The notes under the pieces are model-generated. The model was not told the DNA's origin. It worked only from the letters and a program-made list of their open reading frames with translations, and made no database searches. The translations under genes were made by a program, and so were the position numbers. 64,000 bases of DNA from Isoetes taiwanensis. Its lineage: Eukaryota; Streptophyta; Lycopodiopsida; Isoetales; Isoetaceae. Of this stretch, positions 1-11,340 are shown piece after piece. Position 1 is the stretch's first letter. Each line of letters opens with the position of its first letter. The stretch is from NCBI GenBank assembly GCA_021234155.1, contig JAJEKV010000074.1, forward strand, positions 2,858,877 to 2,922,876. Direction: 5' to 3'.

Positions 1-200
1 GCTCGGGACATTCCCAAGCCACCCCGTGGCATTCCCAATGCAGACTCCCGATCCCAAGGCCCGCAAGCGCGACTTGCCCTTGGTCCGTAACAGTACTACA
101 CCAAATAGTGACTATTAACAATTTCCAGCAACCATATATGCAAAAAGCATTGTATTCTCCAAGCTTTCCGATTTTGAGGTTTTAAAGTTTAGCAAGATTT
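1..200. other. Unassigned left edge
   Basis: No convincing gene, RNA or repeat boundary is visible here. The first 90 bases are GC-rich compared with what follows and may be the end of another repeat cut by the window edge. Confidence 0.4.
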
Positions 201-202
201 CA

Positions 203-481
203 CATTCCTAGTCTAGGTCCAATTGTATATGGTGCGAAAATCATACACACTACATAATAGCTACCATTCCTAGTCTAGGTCCAAGTGTATATGGTGTGAA
301 AATCATACACACTACATAATAGCGAAAATCATACACACTACATAATAGCTACCATTCCTAGTCTAGGTCCAAGTGTATATGGTGCGAAAATCATACACAC
401 TACATAATAGCTACCATTCTTGCATGGCTACAATGTATTTCTGGTTTTGCTGAGCTACCATTCTTGCGTGGCTACAAAGTG
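203..481. repeat. Minisatellite, left part, split by the copia insertion
   Basis: A unit of about 62 bp beginning near 'cattcctagtctaggtcc' and ending 'cactacataatagc' occurs three times (about 205, 265 and 350). The middle copy carries an extra 26-bp partial repeat of its own end. From about 411 the array changes to a second unit with 'cattcttgcatggctac', the unit that continues after the copia element at 6110. The retrotransposon therefore landed inside an existing tandem array. Confidence 0.85.
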
Positions 482-1163
482 TGTGAAAGTTAAGTTCATA
501 TTATAATAAGGTTGATTGAGTTACAGAAAAAGGTTATAGAAGAACAACTTATGAAAGGCATGGAACCTGTCACAGGAAGCTATTTTATAGTTAAGATAAT
601 CTACAGATGCTCTAAAATGCACAGATGCATATGATTCAAGGTAACAGGATAAGTGCAGGAGAATAAAGGGATTAAGTCATATGGAAACCTATGCAGCATA
701 CATAAATGGTTAAGGTTAACCTAAGGTCTAATGGTTCGTGAAACCTTATTATACTAGGTTCAATGGTTCGCAATGACTTATATTATAAGGCATGAACATT
801 AGGTTCAATGGTTAAATAGCAGATGAAATACTCGGTCAAATAAGTGAATGACAGGTTGATTCATTCAAACTTAGTATGATGCGAAACGGTAGAGAAGGAT
901 CGGTGCCGATCCCGGATGGATTGGTGCCAGCCTATAAATTAAGAAGAACGATCTAAGAATCACATGTGCATTGTATATTTTGGATTCATTTCGAATAATG
1001 AATGCCCGAGCTTTCGGAGTTGCAATGAAGTTAGACTATTGAATGTTTATGATAAGTTCAATGGTTTTGTGACTTGTTGATATTGATTGAATATTGTTTA
1101 AGGCAATGCATAGAAAGATTGATAAAGATTGAAGTCTAGACATTTTACATTTGAATCCTAACA
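482..1163 (+). repeat. 5' LTR of the copia element
   Basis: The LTR runs from TGTGAAAG to CCTAACA and matches 5443-6109 almost throughout. Compared with the 3' LTR it contains 15 extra bases near 775-790. A short direct motif, 'aggttcaatggtt', recurs inside both LTRs. Confidence 0.95.
933..939 (+). promoter_or_regulatory. Possible TATA box of the copia LTR
   Basis: TATAAAT lies about 450 bases into the LTR, after a GC-richer stretch, and is conserved in the 3' LTR. Position and sequence fit a retrotransposon core promoter. No start site can be shown from sequence alone. Confidence 0.5.
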
Positions 1164-1164
1164 T

Positions 1165-1177
1165 TGGTATCAGAGCC
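1165..1177 (+). other. Primer-binding site (initiator tRNA-Met type)
   Basis: TGGTATCAGAGCC begins two bases after the 5' LTR. This is the usual plant LTR-retrotransposon site, complementary to the 3' end of initiator tRNA-Met, and fixes the plus orientation of the element. Confidence 0.93.
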
Positions 1178-1273
1178 AGGTTGGTTAAAATGTCTAGTAG
1201 ATTTGGAGCTGCTCTTCTCAGTGGAATCAGGACCTATGAAGGAGGTCCAGGTTTTTAAATTTGGAAATAACAA

Positions 1274-2826
1274 ATGAAAAATGTATTAGAAAATGAAAAT
1301 CTATGGGAATTGTTAGAGGAAGGAAATACTAATGGTGCAGTTAGTATAGTTGCAGGAAGAAGAGAGAATAGCTCTTCAGAGGAGGCATCTGCTGCAGGGG
1401 AACTGGATGCAACTGCAACAAGTGGAGAAAGTGGCATTTCCAGCAAAATTGACAAACCAAAAATAAAAGAAGCCTATGCTATCTTAACCAGCAAGGTAGG
1501 GGCATCAATTTTGCTGAAAATAAGAGGTAAAACTCCTGGAGAAATATGGAAAAAAGCTCATCCCAGATTGATATGTTGGATAAAGAATTGAGAAAACTCA
1601 GACTTAGGGAGGAAGATGATTTAACTAATTTCTTTTCAAGGTTTGACAATATTGTGGCAGATCTTGAGGGAGCAGGAGTTCTAATGACTGATCAGCAGAA
1701 GTTATTGCATGTAGCTAGGGCAGTGGGAGAGAACAAGCAGCTAGCTACCTTAATAAGAAATGTGGCAAGAACTAGGGAAAGTGCAGAAGAGATGATTAGG
1801 ACTGAATTTGAGCAAAATAAAATGCTGACTGATGACAATGATGAAAATACTGAGGTATTATATGCAGGTCGATCCAAATACAAAGGGAATAGTTCAAGGC
1901 AAAAGGGGAATATAGGTCCATGTTTTCTTTGCAAAGGTTATGGTCATCTTAAGGCTGAATGTCCAAAACTTAAAAATGTTGAATGTTTCAAATGTGGTGG
2001 CAAAGGGCATTATGCTAACAGGTGTTCCAGCAACAAAGGGAAGGGAGGCAAATCTAAAGGAAGAGGAAAGCAAGGGAAAGGTGGTGGAAAGCAAGAGGCA
2101 GCAGTAAATCTAGCACAAGAGATCGAGGAAGAAACTAGTGAAGAGGATGAAGATGCAGAGGTAAGCAACTACACTTTGAATATTTTGAGTAGGGAATCTA
2201 ATGATAATATGCTGATACTAGATAGTGGAGCAGAGAAAACAGTAACTGGCTCAGTCAAGTTACTTAAGAATGGGAAACAAGAAAGGGGAAGCTATATCAA
2301 ACTAGGAAATGGAGAACTTCAAAGAGTACAATTCTCAGGAACACTTGAGCTATTTGATCTGCAAGGGAAACCAGTAGTTTTAAAGGATGTTTTATGTGTG
2401 CCTACATTAGTAAGAAATCTGATTTCTGTAAGTCAGCTAGTGGATATGGGATATACTGTCTATTTTGACAGATTGCAATGTACTATTTTGTTAGACAATG
2501 AAATTAAATTTCTGGGAAAAAGAGTGGGCAATCTCTTTGGATTTGAAGGCAACCAACTGCCATGTGTGAATGCAATTATAAACCCTGATATTAATATTTG
2601 GCATCAAAGACTATGTCATGTCAGCAACAAAAATATACAAGCCATGGTAAAACAGGGGCTAATTGCAAATTGTAATTTGGAGAATGAAAATAAAGTATGC
2701 TATGGATGCATGGTTGGTAAACATGCTAGATTACCTTTTAAAAAATCCAATAAGAGAGCAAAGAGGATCTTAGAAGTTGTCCATACTGACTTATGTGGAC
2801 CTCTTAATGTAAGAGGTTTTACATGA
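1274..2826 (+). pseudogene. Copia gag, protease and start of integrase, broken
   Basis: The first frame (ATG at 1274) gives the gag N-terminus but stops at 1591. Reading moves to another frame from about 1546 and then stays open to a TGA at 2824. Visible in order: a gag UBN2-like helical region, two CCHC zinc knuckles (1921-1962 CFLCKGYGHLKAEC and 1984-2025 CFKCGGKGHYANRC), a basic glycine/lysine linker, the aspartic protease motif LDSGAEK (D at 2221), the integrase zinc-binding H..H..C..C region (about 2602-2709) and the start of the integrase core (VHTDLCGP near 2785). The stop falls inside the integrase core. Gag packages the RNA and protease would cut the polyprotein, but this copy cannot make the full chain. 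Confidence 0.92.
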
Positions 2827-3976
2827 AAGAAATTCTTCATCACATTCATAGATGATTTCAGTCGGAAGGCCAAGGTAAAATGCTTAAGAACTAAAGATGA
2901 GGCTTTTGATGCCTTCAAGGAATTTATTGCAGAAGTTGAACTTGAGACAGGAAATAAAGTGAAATGTGTACGCTCGCAGACAGAGGTGGAGAATACCTGT
3001 ATGGGAGATTCAAAGCGTTTAGTAAAGCTAGAGGAATAAAAAGACAGTTGACTTGTGCACATTCTCCTCAATGAGAATGGTGTAGCGAGAGGAAAAATAG
3101 AACAATATTAAACTGTGAGAGCAATCTTTGAAACACCTTTGGATTACCCAATTATTTATGGGAAGAAGCAGTTAAGACTGCAGTAGAAGTACAAAACATT
3201 ATTCCATCAGCAAGTATTAATGGATCATTACCAGAAATGTTGTGGTCAGGAAGAAAACCAGATTTTGAAAGGTTGAAAAGCTATGGATGTTTGGGCTTTG
3301 TGCATGTTCCTAAGGAACAAAGGCAAAAATTAGATGATAGAGGTCGAATTGCCTATCTTGTGGGATATGATGAGCAGTCAAAGGCTTATCTTGTGGGATA
3401 TGATGAGCAGTCAAAGGCTTATAGGATGTTTGACCCTGAAAAGAAGAAAATAGTGATTAGTAGGGATGTTACATTTGATGAAACCCAATATTATAAAGAC
3501 ACAAAATCTTCCTTTGTTGGAATCAGCGAGGAAAGAAAGTGATTCAAACCGAAGAGCAACAATCAGATAAGCTATCAAACATATATGATGATGATTTAGA
3601 CACTGACACAACAATGTTGCAGGAAAATAAAGACACTGACATGCAGATGCAACAAGAACCAGAAGTTGAGGAGACAATTGAACAAGAGGAGAAACCAAAC
3701 AATGCTAAAGTTCAGCATACAAAGAGGACAAGCACCCAAATCTTGCAAGATGAAAATAAAGAGGTTAGTCCTGAATTATTTGGTAGAGATCCTACAGGCA
3801 AAAGTAGAAGGCTGAAACATAGCACAGCAGAAATAAACCTAATAGAAATCTTAGCAATGATGGATTTTGAGGTACCTAAGTCTCTTGAAGAAGCTTTGAG
3901 CAGTACAAATGCAAAAGAATGGCAAAAAGCAATGGAAGAGGAGCTTAATGCTTTTGTAAGAAACAGAAACATTTGA
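2827..3976 (+). pseudogene. Copia integrase core and linker, frameshifted
   Basis: After the stop the same frame continues with the integrase core (FIDDFSRK), then shifts near 2975 and hits further stops near 3070-3130. Reading resumes with the integrase C-terminal part (LPEMLWSGRKPDFERLKSYG, 3228-3287). An exact-period 33-bp duplication (3351-3383 and 3384-3416) repeats 11 codons, AYLVGYDEQSK, without breaking the frame. From 3539 an acidic, glutamine-rich linker leads to the start of the RT domain (EALSSTNAKEWQKAMEEE) before a stop at about 3975. Confidence 0.88.
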
Positions 3977-5454
3977 GTTAGTAAAATCTACCTAAAGGTA
4001 GAAATGTGAGTTGGATGTAAATGGATTTATAAAAAGTAAAAGCAAGGCAATGAAGGAGATGTAATCAAATATAAGGCAAGGCTTGTAGCACAAGGATTCT
4101 CACAAAAGCAAGGAATTGATTATGAGGATACATTTTCTCCTATTGTGAAATTGACAAGCATTAGAATGCTATTAGCTATGGCAAATGCTCAAAATTTGGA
4201 GGCTCATCATATGCATGTTACCACGGCTTTTCTTAATGCAAAATTAGAGGAGGATATTTACATGAAACAACCACCTGGTTTTGAACAAGGGGAAGATAAG
4301 GTCTGGAAACTCAAAAGGGCAATGTATGGATTAAAACAGTCACCAAGGCAGTGGTACTTGTGCATGGATACTTTCCTAAGAGAACAGGGATTTTCTAAAC
4401 TCAAGGATGATGGGAACATTTACTTATTTAGAGAAGGCTCAGAATTTTGTTACATAGCATTATATGTTGATGATAATGTTATGGTCAGTAGTAATTTAAG
4501 CATACTTCAAAGGTGCAAAAATATTTTAAAAAACAGGTTCAAGATGACTGATCTAGGGGAACTTAAGAAATTTCTGGGCATAGAAGTACATGGAGATAGA
4601 AAAAGTAAAACTATGGCATTATCTCAGGGCCAAAATATAATTGGAATCCTTAAGAGATTCAATATGGAGAATTGCAAGGTTGTCAAAACACCAATGGTGC
4701 CAGGGAATAAACTGTCAATGGAACATTGCCCTCAGAATGATAAAGAAAAAGCTGAAGTACAAAAATTACCATACAGGGAATTGGTTGGCTGCTTGCTCTA
4801 TCTAGCTAACTGTACCAGGCCTGACATATCCTATGCTGTCAATATATTAAGTAGGTACAATAATAATTATGGGATGATGCATTGGCAGACAGCAAAAAGA
4901 TTGGTCAGATGTTTGAAGGGGACCATAAATTATGGAATTATGTATGATTCACAAAATCTGAATCTAGAGTCATATTGTGACTCGGATTGGGGAGGAGATC
5001 TCAATGAGAGAAAATCAACATCAGGTTTTATACTAATGCTTGGAGGAGGGCCTATCTCTTGGAAATGTAAAAAACAGAATGCCATAGCTTTATCATCAGC
5101 AGAAGCTGAATATTCAGCAACCACACTTGCAGCTAAGGAAATAGTTTGGAACAGAAAAGAATGTTAAATAGGCGGGAATGCGTCAAAAGGATCCACTAAT
5201 TGCATTCTCGACGGTTTGAGTTGCATTACCATGACAAAAACCCGGTGTTGCACGAGAGAACCAAACATATTGAGTTAGAAATGCACTTTATCAGGGATTT
5301 AGTAAATAAGAATGTTGTACAGGTTCAACACATTCACACTGATCAGCAACTGGCAGATATACTTACCAAGGCATTGACAGACTCAAAGTTCAGTTACTTA
5401 AGAAGGCTGATTAATTGCAGAGATTATAAGATGAAAGGGGAATGTGAAAGTTAA
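3977..5454 (+). pseudogene. Copia reverse transcriptase and RNase H, frameshifted
   Basis: The RT domain is recognisable from about 4080 (ARLVAQGFSQ) through 4145-5167. It includes the fingers motif LNAKLEEDIYMKQPPGF, the palm motif KLKRAMYGLKQSPRQWY and the active site YVDDN (4463-4477). RNase H follows with CDSDWGG (about 4977), KSTSGF and SSAEAEY. The frame ends at 5167 and the last RNase H part (ERTKHIELEMHFIRD, QLADILTKAL) continues in another frame at 5200-5454. This would copy the element RNA into DNA. The frame breaks at about 4000-4140 and 5167 make it inactive. Confidence 0.92.
5431..5442 (+). other. Polypurine tract
   Basis: ATGAAAGGGGAA directly precedes the 3' LTR, the expected place for the plus-strand primer of an LTR retrotransposon. 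Confidence 0.88.
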
Positions 5455-6109
5455 GTTCATATTATAATAAGGTTGATTGAGTTACAGAAAAAGGTTATAG
5501 AAGAACAACTTATAAAAGGTATGGAACCTGTCACAAGAAGCTATTTATACAGTTAAGATAATCTACAGATGCTCTAAAAGCACAGATGCATATGATTCAA
5601 GGTAACAGGATAAGTGCATGAGAATAAAGGGATTAAGTCATATGGAAACCTATGCAGCATACATAAATGGTTAAGGTTAACCTAAGGTCTAATGGTTCGT
5701 GAAACCTTATTATACTAGGTTCAATGGTTCGCAATGCATGAACATTAGGTTCAATGGTTAAATAGCAGATGAAATACTCGGTCAAATAAGTGAATGACAG
5801 GTTGATTCATTCAAACTTAGTATGATGCGAAACGGTAGAGAAGGATCGGTGCCGATCCCGGATGGATTGGTGCCAGCCTATAAATTAAGAAGAACGATCT
5901 GAGAATCACATGTGCATTGTATATTTTGGATTCATTTCGAATAAAGAATGCCCGAGCTTTCGGAGTTGCAATGAAGTTAGACTATTGAATGTTTATGATA
6001 AGTTCAATGGTTTTGTGACTTGTTGATATTGATTGAATATTGTTTAAGGCAATGCATAGAAAGATTGATAAAGATTGAAATCTAGACATTTTACATTTGA
6101 ATCCTAACA
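5443..6109 (+). repeat. 3' LTR of the copia element
   Basis: Matches 482-1163. It is 15 bp shorter because the stretch after 'gttcgcaatg' is missing, and carries a few scattered substitutions. Confidence 0.95.
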
Positions 6110-6350
6110 AAGTGTTCCCATGGCTACAATGTGTTTCTGGTTTTGCTGAGCTACCATTCTTGCATGGCTACAATGTGTTTCTGGTTTTGCTGAGCTACCA
6201 TTCTTGCATGGCTACAAAGTGTTCCCATGGCTACAATGTGTTTCTGGTTTTGCTGAGCTACCATTCTTGCATGGCTACAAAGTGTTCCCAAGCTACAGAG
6301 CAAAAGATCTTGCATGGCTACAAAGTGTTCCCAAGCTACAGAGCAAAAGA
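6110..6350. repeat. Minisatellite, right part, after the copia insertion
   Basis: Alternating blocks with 'catggctacaatgtgtttct' and 'catggctacaaagtgttcc' repeat with a period near 65 bp, then a variant with 'caagctacagagcaaaagat' occurs twice. They continue the array seen at 411-480. Confidence 0.85.
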
Positions 6351-6560
6351 TCTAATAGCCCAGCCTCCAACTCCTTCCCACTCCAAAAAAATTCCGGCAG
6401 CAATCGGAATTGAGCCCCCCACCCATAGGGTTGAACCCCCCATGCCAACCATAAGGGCGGGCACTCTTTGTGATTCACTTTCAATATTTGAATCCCTATA
6501 TACTTCCTGCGCATTTCTAACTCACTCCGGAGTGCTCGAAAGTTGTAGGCCTCACAAACG

Positions 6561-6869
6561 ATGGAGGGGAATCTGCATGCACTAAAGAAGCGGGCACGTA
6601 ATGGCGAGGGCTCCTCCCCCTCGGAGTACATCACACAGACAGAGGCAATACATGTCCTGGCGGGAAAGCTTAATGCCATTCAGGACAAGCTGGCAGCTGT
6701 GGAGATGCAAAGGGACACCCAACCGGCAGCTATTCTCAAGAAACAGTTGGCGAAAGAAAAAGAACGTATTTCGATCTTTGGAGGAATGCATGGGGGCCAA
6801 CTGGATGACCGCTTTGGGCTGGCTGACTTTGGCCTTGAGACAAGCCGCAGCGATCTTGTATTCGCATGA
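6561..6869 (+). pseudogene. Possible LINE N-terminal segment
   Basis: An open frame of 102 codons starts with a basic stretch (LKKRARNGEG) and then has a helical, coiled-coil-like region (IQDKLAAVEMQRDT, LKKQLAKEKERISIFGG). It sits upstream of the LINE RT on the same strand and has a similar GC-rich composition, so it is probably the N-terminal region of that LINE. No family motif is visible, so the assignment rests on position. Confidence 0.4.
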
Positions 6870-7349
6870 CTAAGAAGTGAATTGAGGGGATGTCCGCACC
6901 CCGGCGATGCAACCCCCGTCTAGATCAGCTCCAATGGCAAATGCCGAGGATGTGGGTATTTAGGCAAAATGAGCTTTCGACAAGCACAAGTGAAGCGAGG
7001 TTGCCCTGATTGATTGCCCCAAGCGGCGGTTGGCCGGAACCGGGAGGCTACAATGCAGGATGCGAGGGGGAGGTTGGACCTCTAGAAAAGAGACAAATGA
7101 AAGTCAAGAGGCCGGCGCCGGTGCTTTCGAGAAGAAGGATGGCGAATTCCAATGGGAGATGTATGATCTGCGCATGCGAATGAAACGAACAATAATTACC
7201 ACCATTAGGCAAGCACATCACCATGCCCAATACGAGGATAGATTGCACCGGGAATTAAGGCGGGTCCTTCGCCGGGGTCTCGTAAATTAACAACATTGTG
7301 GTTGGGGCTTCCCTCGAAGAACGGGGGAGATCTCGGCTAATGGTAAAAG

Positions 7350-8938
7350 CAAAGGACTTGCGTGAACCGCCCGAAGCCGTTGAAATGGGGTGGGCCAGCT
7401 TTGCTCGGGCCTTTGACAGGGATAATCAATCAGGCCATCAGAGAGGGCCTCCCGCAGGAATGGATGGTTAGCAAGGTCACCCCTATTCATAAGACGGGAA
7501 GCAGGGATGACTCCACCAACTACCGTATGATCATGGTGAGCCCGTTACTCGCAAAACTTCTAGCAGGTGTGCTGGAGAAGAAGTTAACACAATGGGCGGA
7601 GAAAACTGGAGTACGTGCAGGCAGTTGGCCAAGCAGGTTTTCGCCCTGCCCACTCCACCAGTGATCATATTTTTACTTTCAGAATCCTTATGGAAGCTAG
7701 CCATAATGCACGATGTGACTTGTATTGTTGTTTCGTGGATTTTAAGACGGTATATGATACGGTCCCACCGGGACTTTGTTGTGGCAAGCGCTTGCGGGGG
7801 AGCTACATGTCCCACGGTTTTTGCGAGAATGCCATCTACGGCTCTATGGCCGGAATATATGCCACTTTGCCTGCGTCAGACCACCGGGTGAACATCACCA
7901 TAGGTGTTAAACAGGGATGCCCATTATCTCCAACGCTTTTTGGACTCTATATTGACAAATTGGAGACCTGGATGCAAGAACATGGAGGTGGTGGCCCTTG
8001 ATTTACCCGAGAGGCATATCTGATAAAAACGGTTGCTCTATGCAGACGATCTGGGCTTATTATCCCATACAACTAGGAGTATGCAGGAACATTTGGATGC
8101 TCTCAGTCAATTCTGTGACATAGCAGGAATGACAGTCAACCAGCAGAAAACCAAGCTGTTGCCAATCCGGTCTGCACAGCATGATATCCCAGACTTCTAT
8201 TACAGAGGACAAAGGATGGAAGTTGTAAGGACCTTTAAGTATCTCGGAATCGATTTCTCTGCTAACATGCTATGGGATGACTGTGTAGAAAGAAGGGTCA
8301 AAGCGGGATGGAAAGCCACGTATGCAATCTGAGAATAATCATACTGAGAATAGATCTCTCGCGATTGGCACGCATAAAGCACAAAGGAGAGCACTCGTGG
8401 ACCAGTATTGCTGTATGGGGTAGAGGTGCGGGGGGCGCCGGTTAGCAAGGGTATTTGGGATAAGCTAGAGAGGGTACAGAAGGCTTTCCTGACATACAGC
8501 CTAGGCGTTAAGGATACGGTGCCTTATCCGATTTTGCTGTATGAGACTGGCTTTTGGCCCCTGCAGCATCCTGCTATGCGCAGGCACCTTGCGTATTTCC
8601 GTAAGGTTGACAGAATGGATGCACAACGTCTTCCTCCCCGGGCTCTGTTATTGGCACAAGGGCCACAACGTCTGAAGAGAGTGTGGCAGGAGCATTGTAG
8701 GGGATGGTTCGCAAGATGGTCCATAGACTATCAACACATCATGGATATGTCGGATATCGCGGAGCAGGAGCTGCATTTGAATGAGCGCTTTGCTGCCTCT
8801 CTGTGGGATGCGCCCACTCTTGGAAAGCCCAAAACAGAGCACTACCATACGCAAGTCAATCCGTCGCCTGATGCTGCCACAATTTGGCAGCATAGAAGAG
8901 CAATTGACATTTCTCATTGGTGGGTAACAATTTGCTGA
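7350..8938 (+). pseudogene. LINE reverse transcriptase, many frameshifts
   Basis: RT motifs appear in order but in changing frames: IREGLPQEWMVSKVTPIHK (from about 7436), NYRMIMVSPLLAKLL, AGFRPAHSTSDH (about 7630), the first catalytic aspartate in CCFVDFKTVYDTV (about 7730), GVKQGCPLSPTLFGLYID (about 7901), the active site LYADD (8036-8050), VNQQKTKLL and the thumb motif FKYLGIDFS. The C-terminal region continues at 8408-8938 in another frame. This enzyme would prime on nicked target DNA. At least five frame changes make it a pseudogene. The YADD box and the GVKQGCPLSP motif place it with non-LTR elements rather than LTR elements. Confidence 0.9.
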
Positions 8939-10805
8939 AATATGTGCATATACCAAGTCTGCATCCTCAAGACAATTCAAGCAACCTCAAGTTGAAGAAC
9001 CAAGCAAGGACTCTCATTTGAAGTATTGCAAAGAAGGGTTGAAGGTCAAAATGTAGTGCAAGGTCAACATAAGGAAGCTCTATGGCAAGATCAAGATTGG
9101 AAGCCCCCTAAGAAGTAAGATATTCATTCAAGTTCTTTGGCATGATCTATACCGTGAGGAACTCCTTGACTCCAATTGCCTCCTTTTACTCACCATTATT
9201 CAAATCCAAAGTGGCTTGATCTATCTCCTAGTCAAGAACAACACACACTCCATCACACATCCACTATTTCCAAAAATCCCTATTGAAATCGGCATATTAA
9301 TGGCTAATAGGGCACATTCTCTCTCTAAAGCAAAAAGGAGGGAGAAGAACCCTCATTACAAAAAACACTCGGGCCAAATTGGTCGAAGCATTATTAAGAT
9401 TTCGTGCCAAAAGTGCATATGATTATACCACATCATCATCCACCTTACCAAAAATGCCACCTCACATTTTTTCAAACACTCATCTCCATTACAAAGTTAC
9501 TTGGGCAAATTTGGCCTAAGCATTATCAATGCATATAATTATGCCACATCATCATCCACCTCACCAAAAATGCCACCTCACCATACATGTCATCCACCAT
9601 TTTGTTTTCCATCTCACACAAGTTGTTGACTAGGAGAAAAGATCCTTGCCATGTCACCATGCCATGTCATCATCCACCTCACCAAAGATCTTCGGCACAA
9701 AAATGCTTTGACCTAAAAAGGTCAGGCCAAGATCCGACCTCTCCGGTGGATCTCACCTGACAATCATGAGCTTAAACATCCTTTTTTGTACCTTTGTGCC
9801 TCAAGAAACACCAAAACACGCATAAGCCAAATCAAACAAACCCAAATGCCAAGAATGTGCCGGAAATAAGAAAATAAAAGGGGGACAAGTTTTGGAAAAA
9901 AGCATCGGCCTCTATGCGAAATTCTGACGTCTGAGCTACTCTATGTACCGGATTCAGAAGTATTTTGCGAAGAATAGCCTGCCTTGCATGAAGTTTAGTT
10001 GAATTTGATGCAAAAAACCTGATTGTTTACCTTCTTATGATTATTTTGGATCCTGTGCCCAAGACTGAGAGCTTGGAAATTGATGTTTACCTTCTATGTG
10101 ATAATCAAATGAGAGAAAATCCGACCTTGGTAAGTACTGTTGGTATTTGACAGTGTGAATTCTTATTTCTCTATGCTAAAAATCCATAAACACAGAAGAT
10201 AGAGATTATTAACAATATCTGAGTTAGTTTTCTTGCACCATAGGGTTTCTACAGTAATTACCCTTCCAAAAATCATTAAAACATATCTCTAGAAACCATC
10301 TGTCTGTTCATCCTTGAATCAAGAACTGTATTAGCTTATAGACAATTTTTTCCCACAAAAATGGCTGCAAATTGCTTTTGTGATGCCTGTGCACTTAGTT
10401 TGCAGAGTCATTAGAAGTTAAATCAATTGTCAAAACTAAAAAAAGTGCTCGATCTCAAGAATTGGCAAAACAAGCTCTCGGGTTGGGATATTGACTCAAA
10501 TTTGACTTGGTCAGTAGGCTCAATTCCATAGAGAAGCCTAAGGAGTTTGCAAATAGGCATTGGTATATTAATCAAGCATATTGTCTAGAAGCTTTGTGGA
10601 TTGAAATTATAGAAAAACTCTTAAGGATTGTCCCAGGGCAAGGTTTTTGCTGTGACTAGTTTTTTTCTGTTTAGGGAAACTGATCTATCTGGGTTCTTGA
10701 GCATAGTATTTGCAGAATTCTCTACAGAGTGGTTGCCTATAGCAACCTAGAGGTCCTATACCCTTGAGGTTGAGGGTTTTGTCCAGGAAAACCTTCAACA
10801 CCTGA
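8939..10805. mobile_element. Sequence inserted into the LINE, unidentified
   Basis: LINE protein similarity stops at about 8938 and resumes at about 10806, so this stretch of about 1.87 kb interrupts it. It has no long reading frame. It contains a short tandem repeat (9350-9600) and a closing segment, 'gaggttgagggttttgtcc', that looks like plant LTR or non-autonomous element DNA. I could not find a target duplication or clear end motifs. Confidence 0.45.
9350..9600. repeat. Tandem repeat, period about 120 bp, two copies
   Basis: The block beginning 'cattacaaaaaacactcggg' (about 9355) and running through 'ccacatcatcatccacc' to 'atgccacctcac' returns in diverged form at about 9489-9588. A shorter third trace, 'gtcatcatccacctcacc', follows at about 9665. 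Confidence 0.75.
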
Positions 10806-11315
10806 ACACGGTCCCCATCAGTATCTGAAGGCACACATCTCTACCAAGAAACGGAGAGCTATAGTTGCAATCACCATCTCAGAATTGAGACAGGCTGCTG
10901 GGGTACGGATGGAGGGCAGGGAATCCCCCGGCATGAGAGATTATGCCAGTGCTGTCACATGCAGATAGTAGAAGATGAACACCATGCTCTACCGGAATGC
11001 CCAGCATATGCACACATCCTAGCAGCTCATGCCGACCTCAGATGCTCTGAGATAACAATTCATCAACTACTGGCTTCGCCAATGGTGGCACGTCTCGCGT
11101 CCTACATTCTACAAGTCTCCACCGTCAGGGAGGGAGTCCCTCACAGCATAGGGAATTTGAGCGCTCAGATAGGGCCTCTCAACGCCTACTACAAGGGTTT
11201 TTCCTCCCACATGGGGGGTTTTTTCATCCCAGTGGTAGAGACACATTGTACAGGGTTTCTGTTGTTTTCTTTTGTGTTTGGAAACTTTCCACTATATTGT
11301 ATCACCGTCTCATAG
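10806..11315 (+). pseudogene. LINE C-terminal zinc-binding region
   Basis: Frames here read HISTKKRRAIVAITISELR (from about 10831) and then, in the next frame, RLCQCCHMQIVEDEHHALPE (from about 10942), followed by a conserved CPAY. The CxxC...H...C pattern after the RT is the usual C-terminal zinc motif of many LINEs. The two halves are in different frames. Downstream to about 11340 is 3' UTR-like sequence with no further motif. Confidence 0.75.
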
Positions 11316-11340
11316 GCCAGTTGGCCTCCGTGGACGTTAA

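Larger units (their letters stand above)
482..6109 (+). mobile_element. Full-length Ty1/copia LTR retrotransposon, coding region decayed
   Basis: The element has two LTRs (682 and 667 bp) starting TGTGAAAG and ending CCTAACA, a primer-binding site matching plant initiator tRNA-Met, and a purine-rich tract just before the 3' LTR. A 5-bp target duplication AAGTG flanks it (477-481 and 6110-6114). The domain order gag, protease, integrase, reverse transcriptase, RNase H is that of Ty1/copia. The LTRs differ by roughly ten substitutions plus a 15-bp loss and small indels, which suggests a fairly young insertion. The polyprotein nevertheless has several stops and frameshifts, so this copy should be unable to move by itself. 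Confidence 0.95.
6545..11340 (+). mobile_element. Decayed LINE (non-LTR retrotransposon), split by an insertion
   Basis: Coding remains of one LINE are spread over about 4.8 kb: a possible N-terminal segment (6561-6869), a reverse transcriptase with many frame breaks (about 7350-8938), then about 1.87 kb of unrelated sequence, then the LINE C-terminal zinc-binding region (about 10806-11140) and 3' UTR. The order and reading direction of the two coding parts fit one original element. The 3' end appears to run into the pyrimidine tract at 11341; no clear poly(A) is seen. Exact ends are uncertain. Confidence 0.75.

Noticed and set aside
203-480. CRISPR-like array
   Set aside because: Repeats are directly adjacent with no unique spacers, and the sequence is eukaryotic; it is a minisatellite.
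6097-6585. 162-codon frame with repeated FLHGYNVFLVLLSYHSC-like stretches
   Set aside because: It is a translation of the minisatellite and runs across the LTR boundary.
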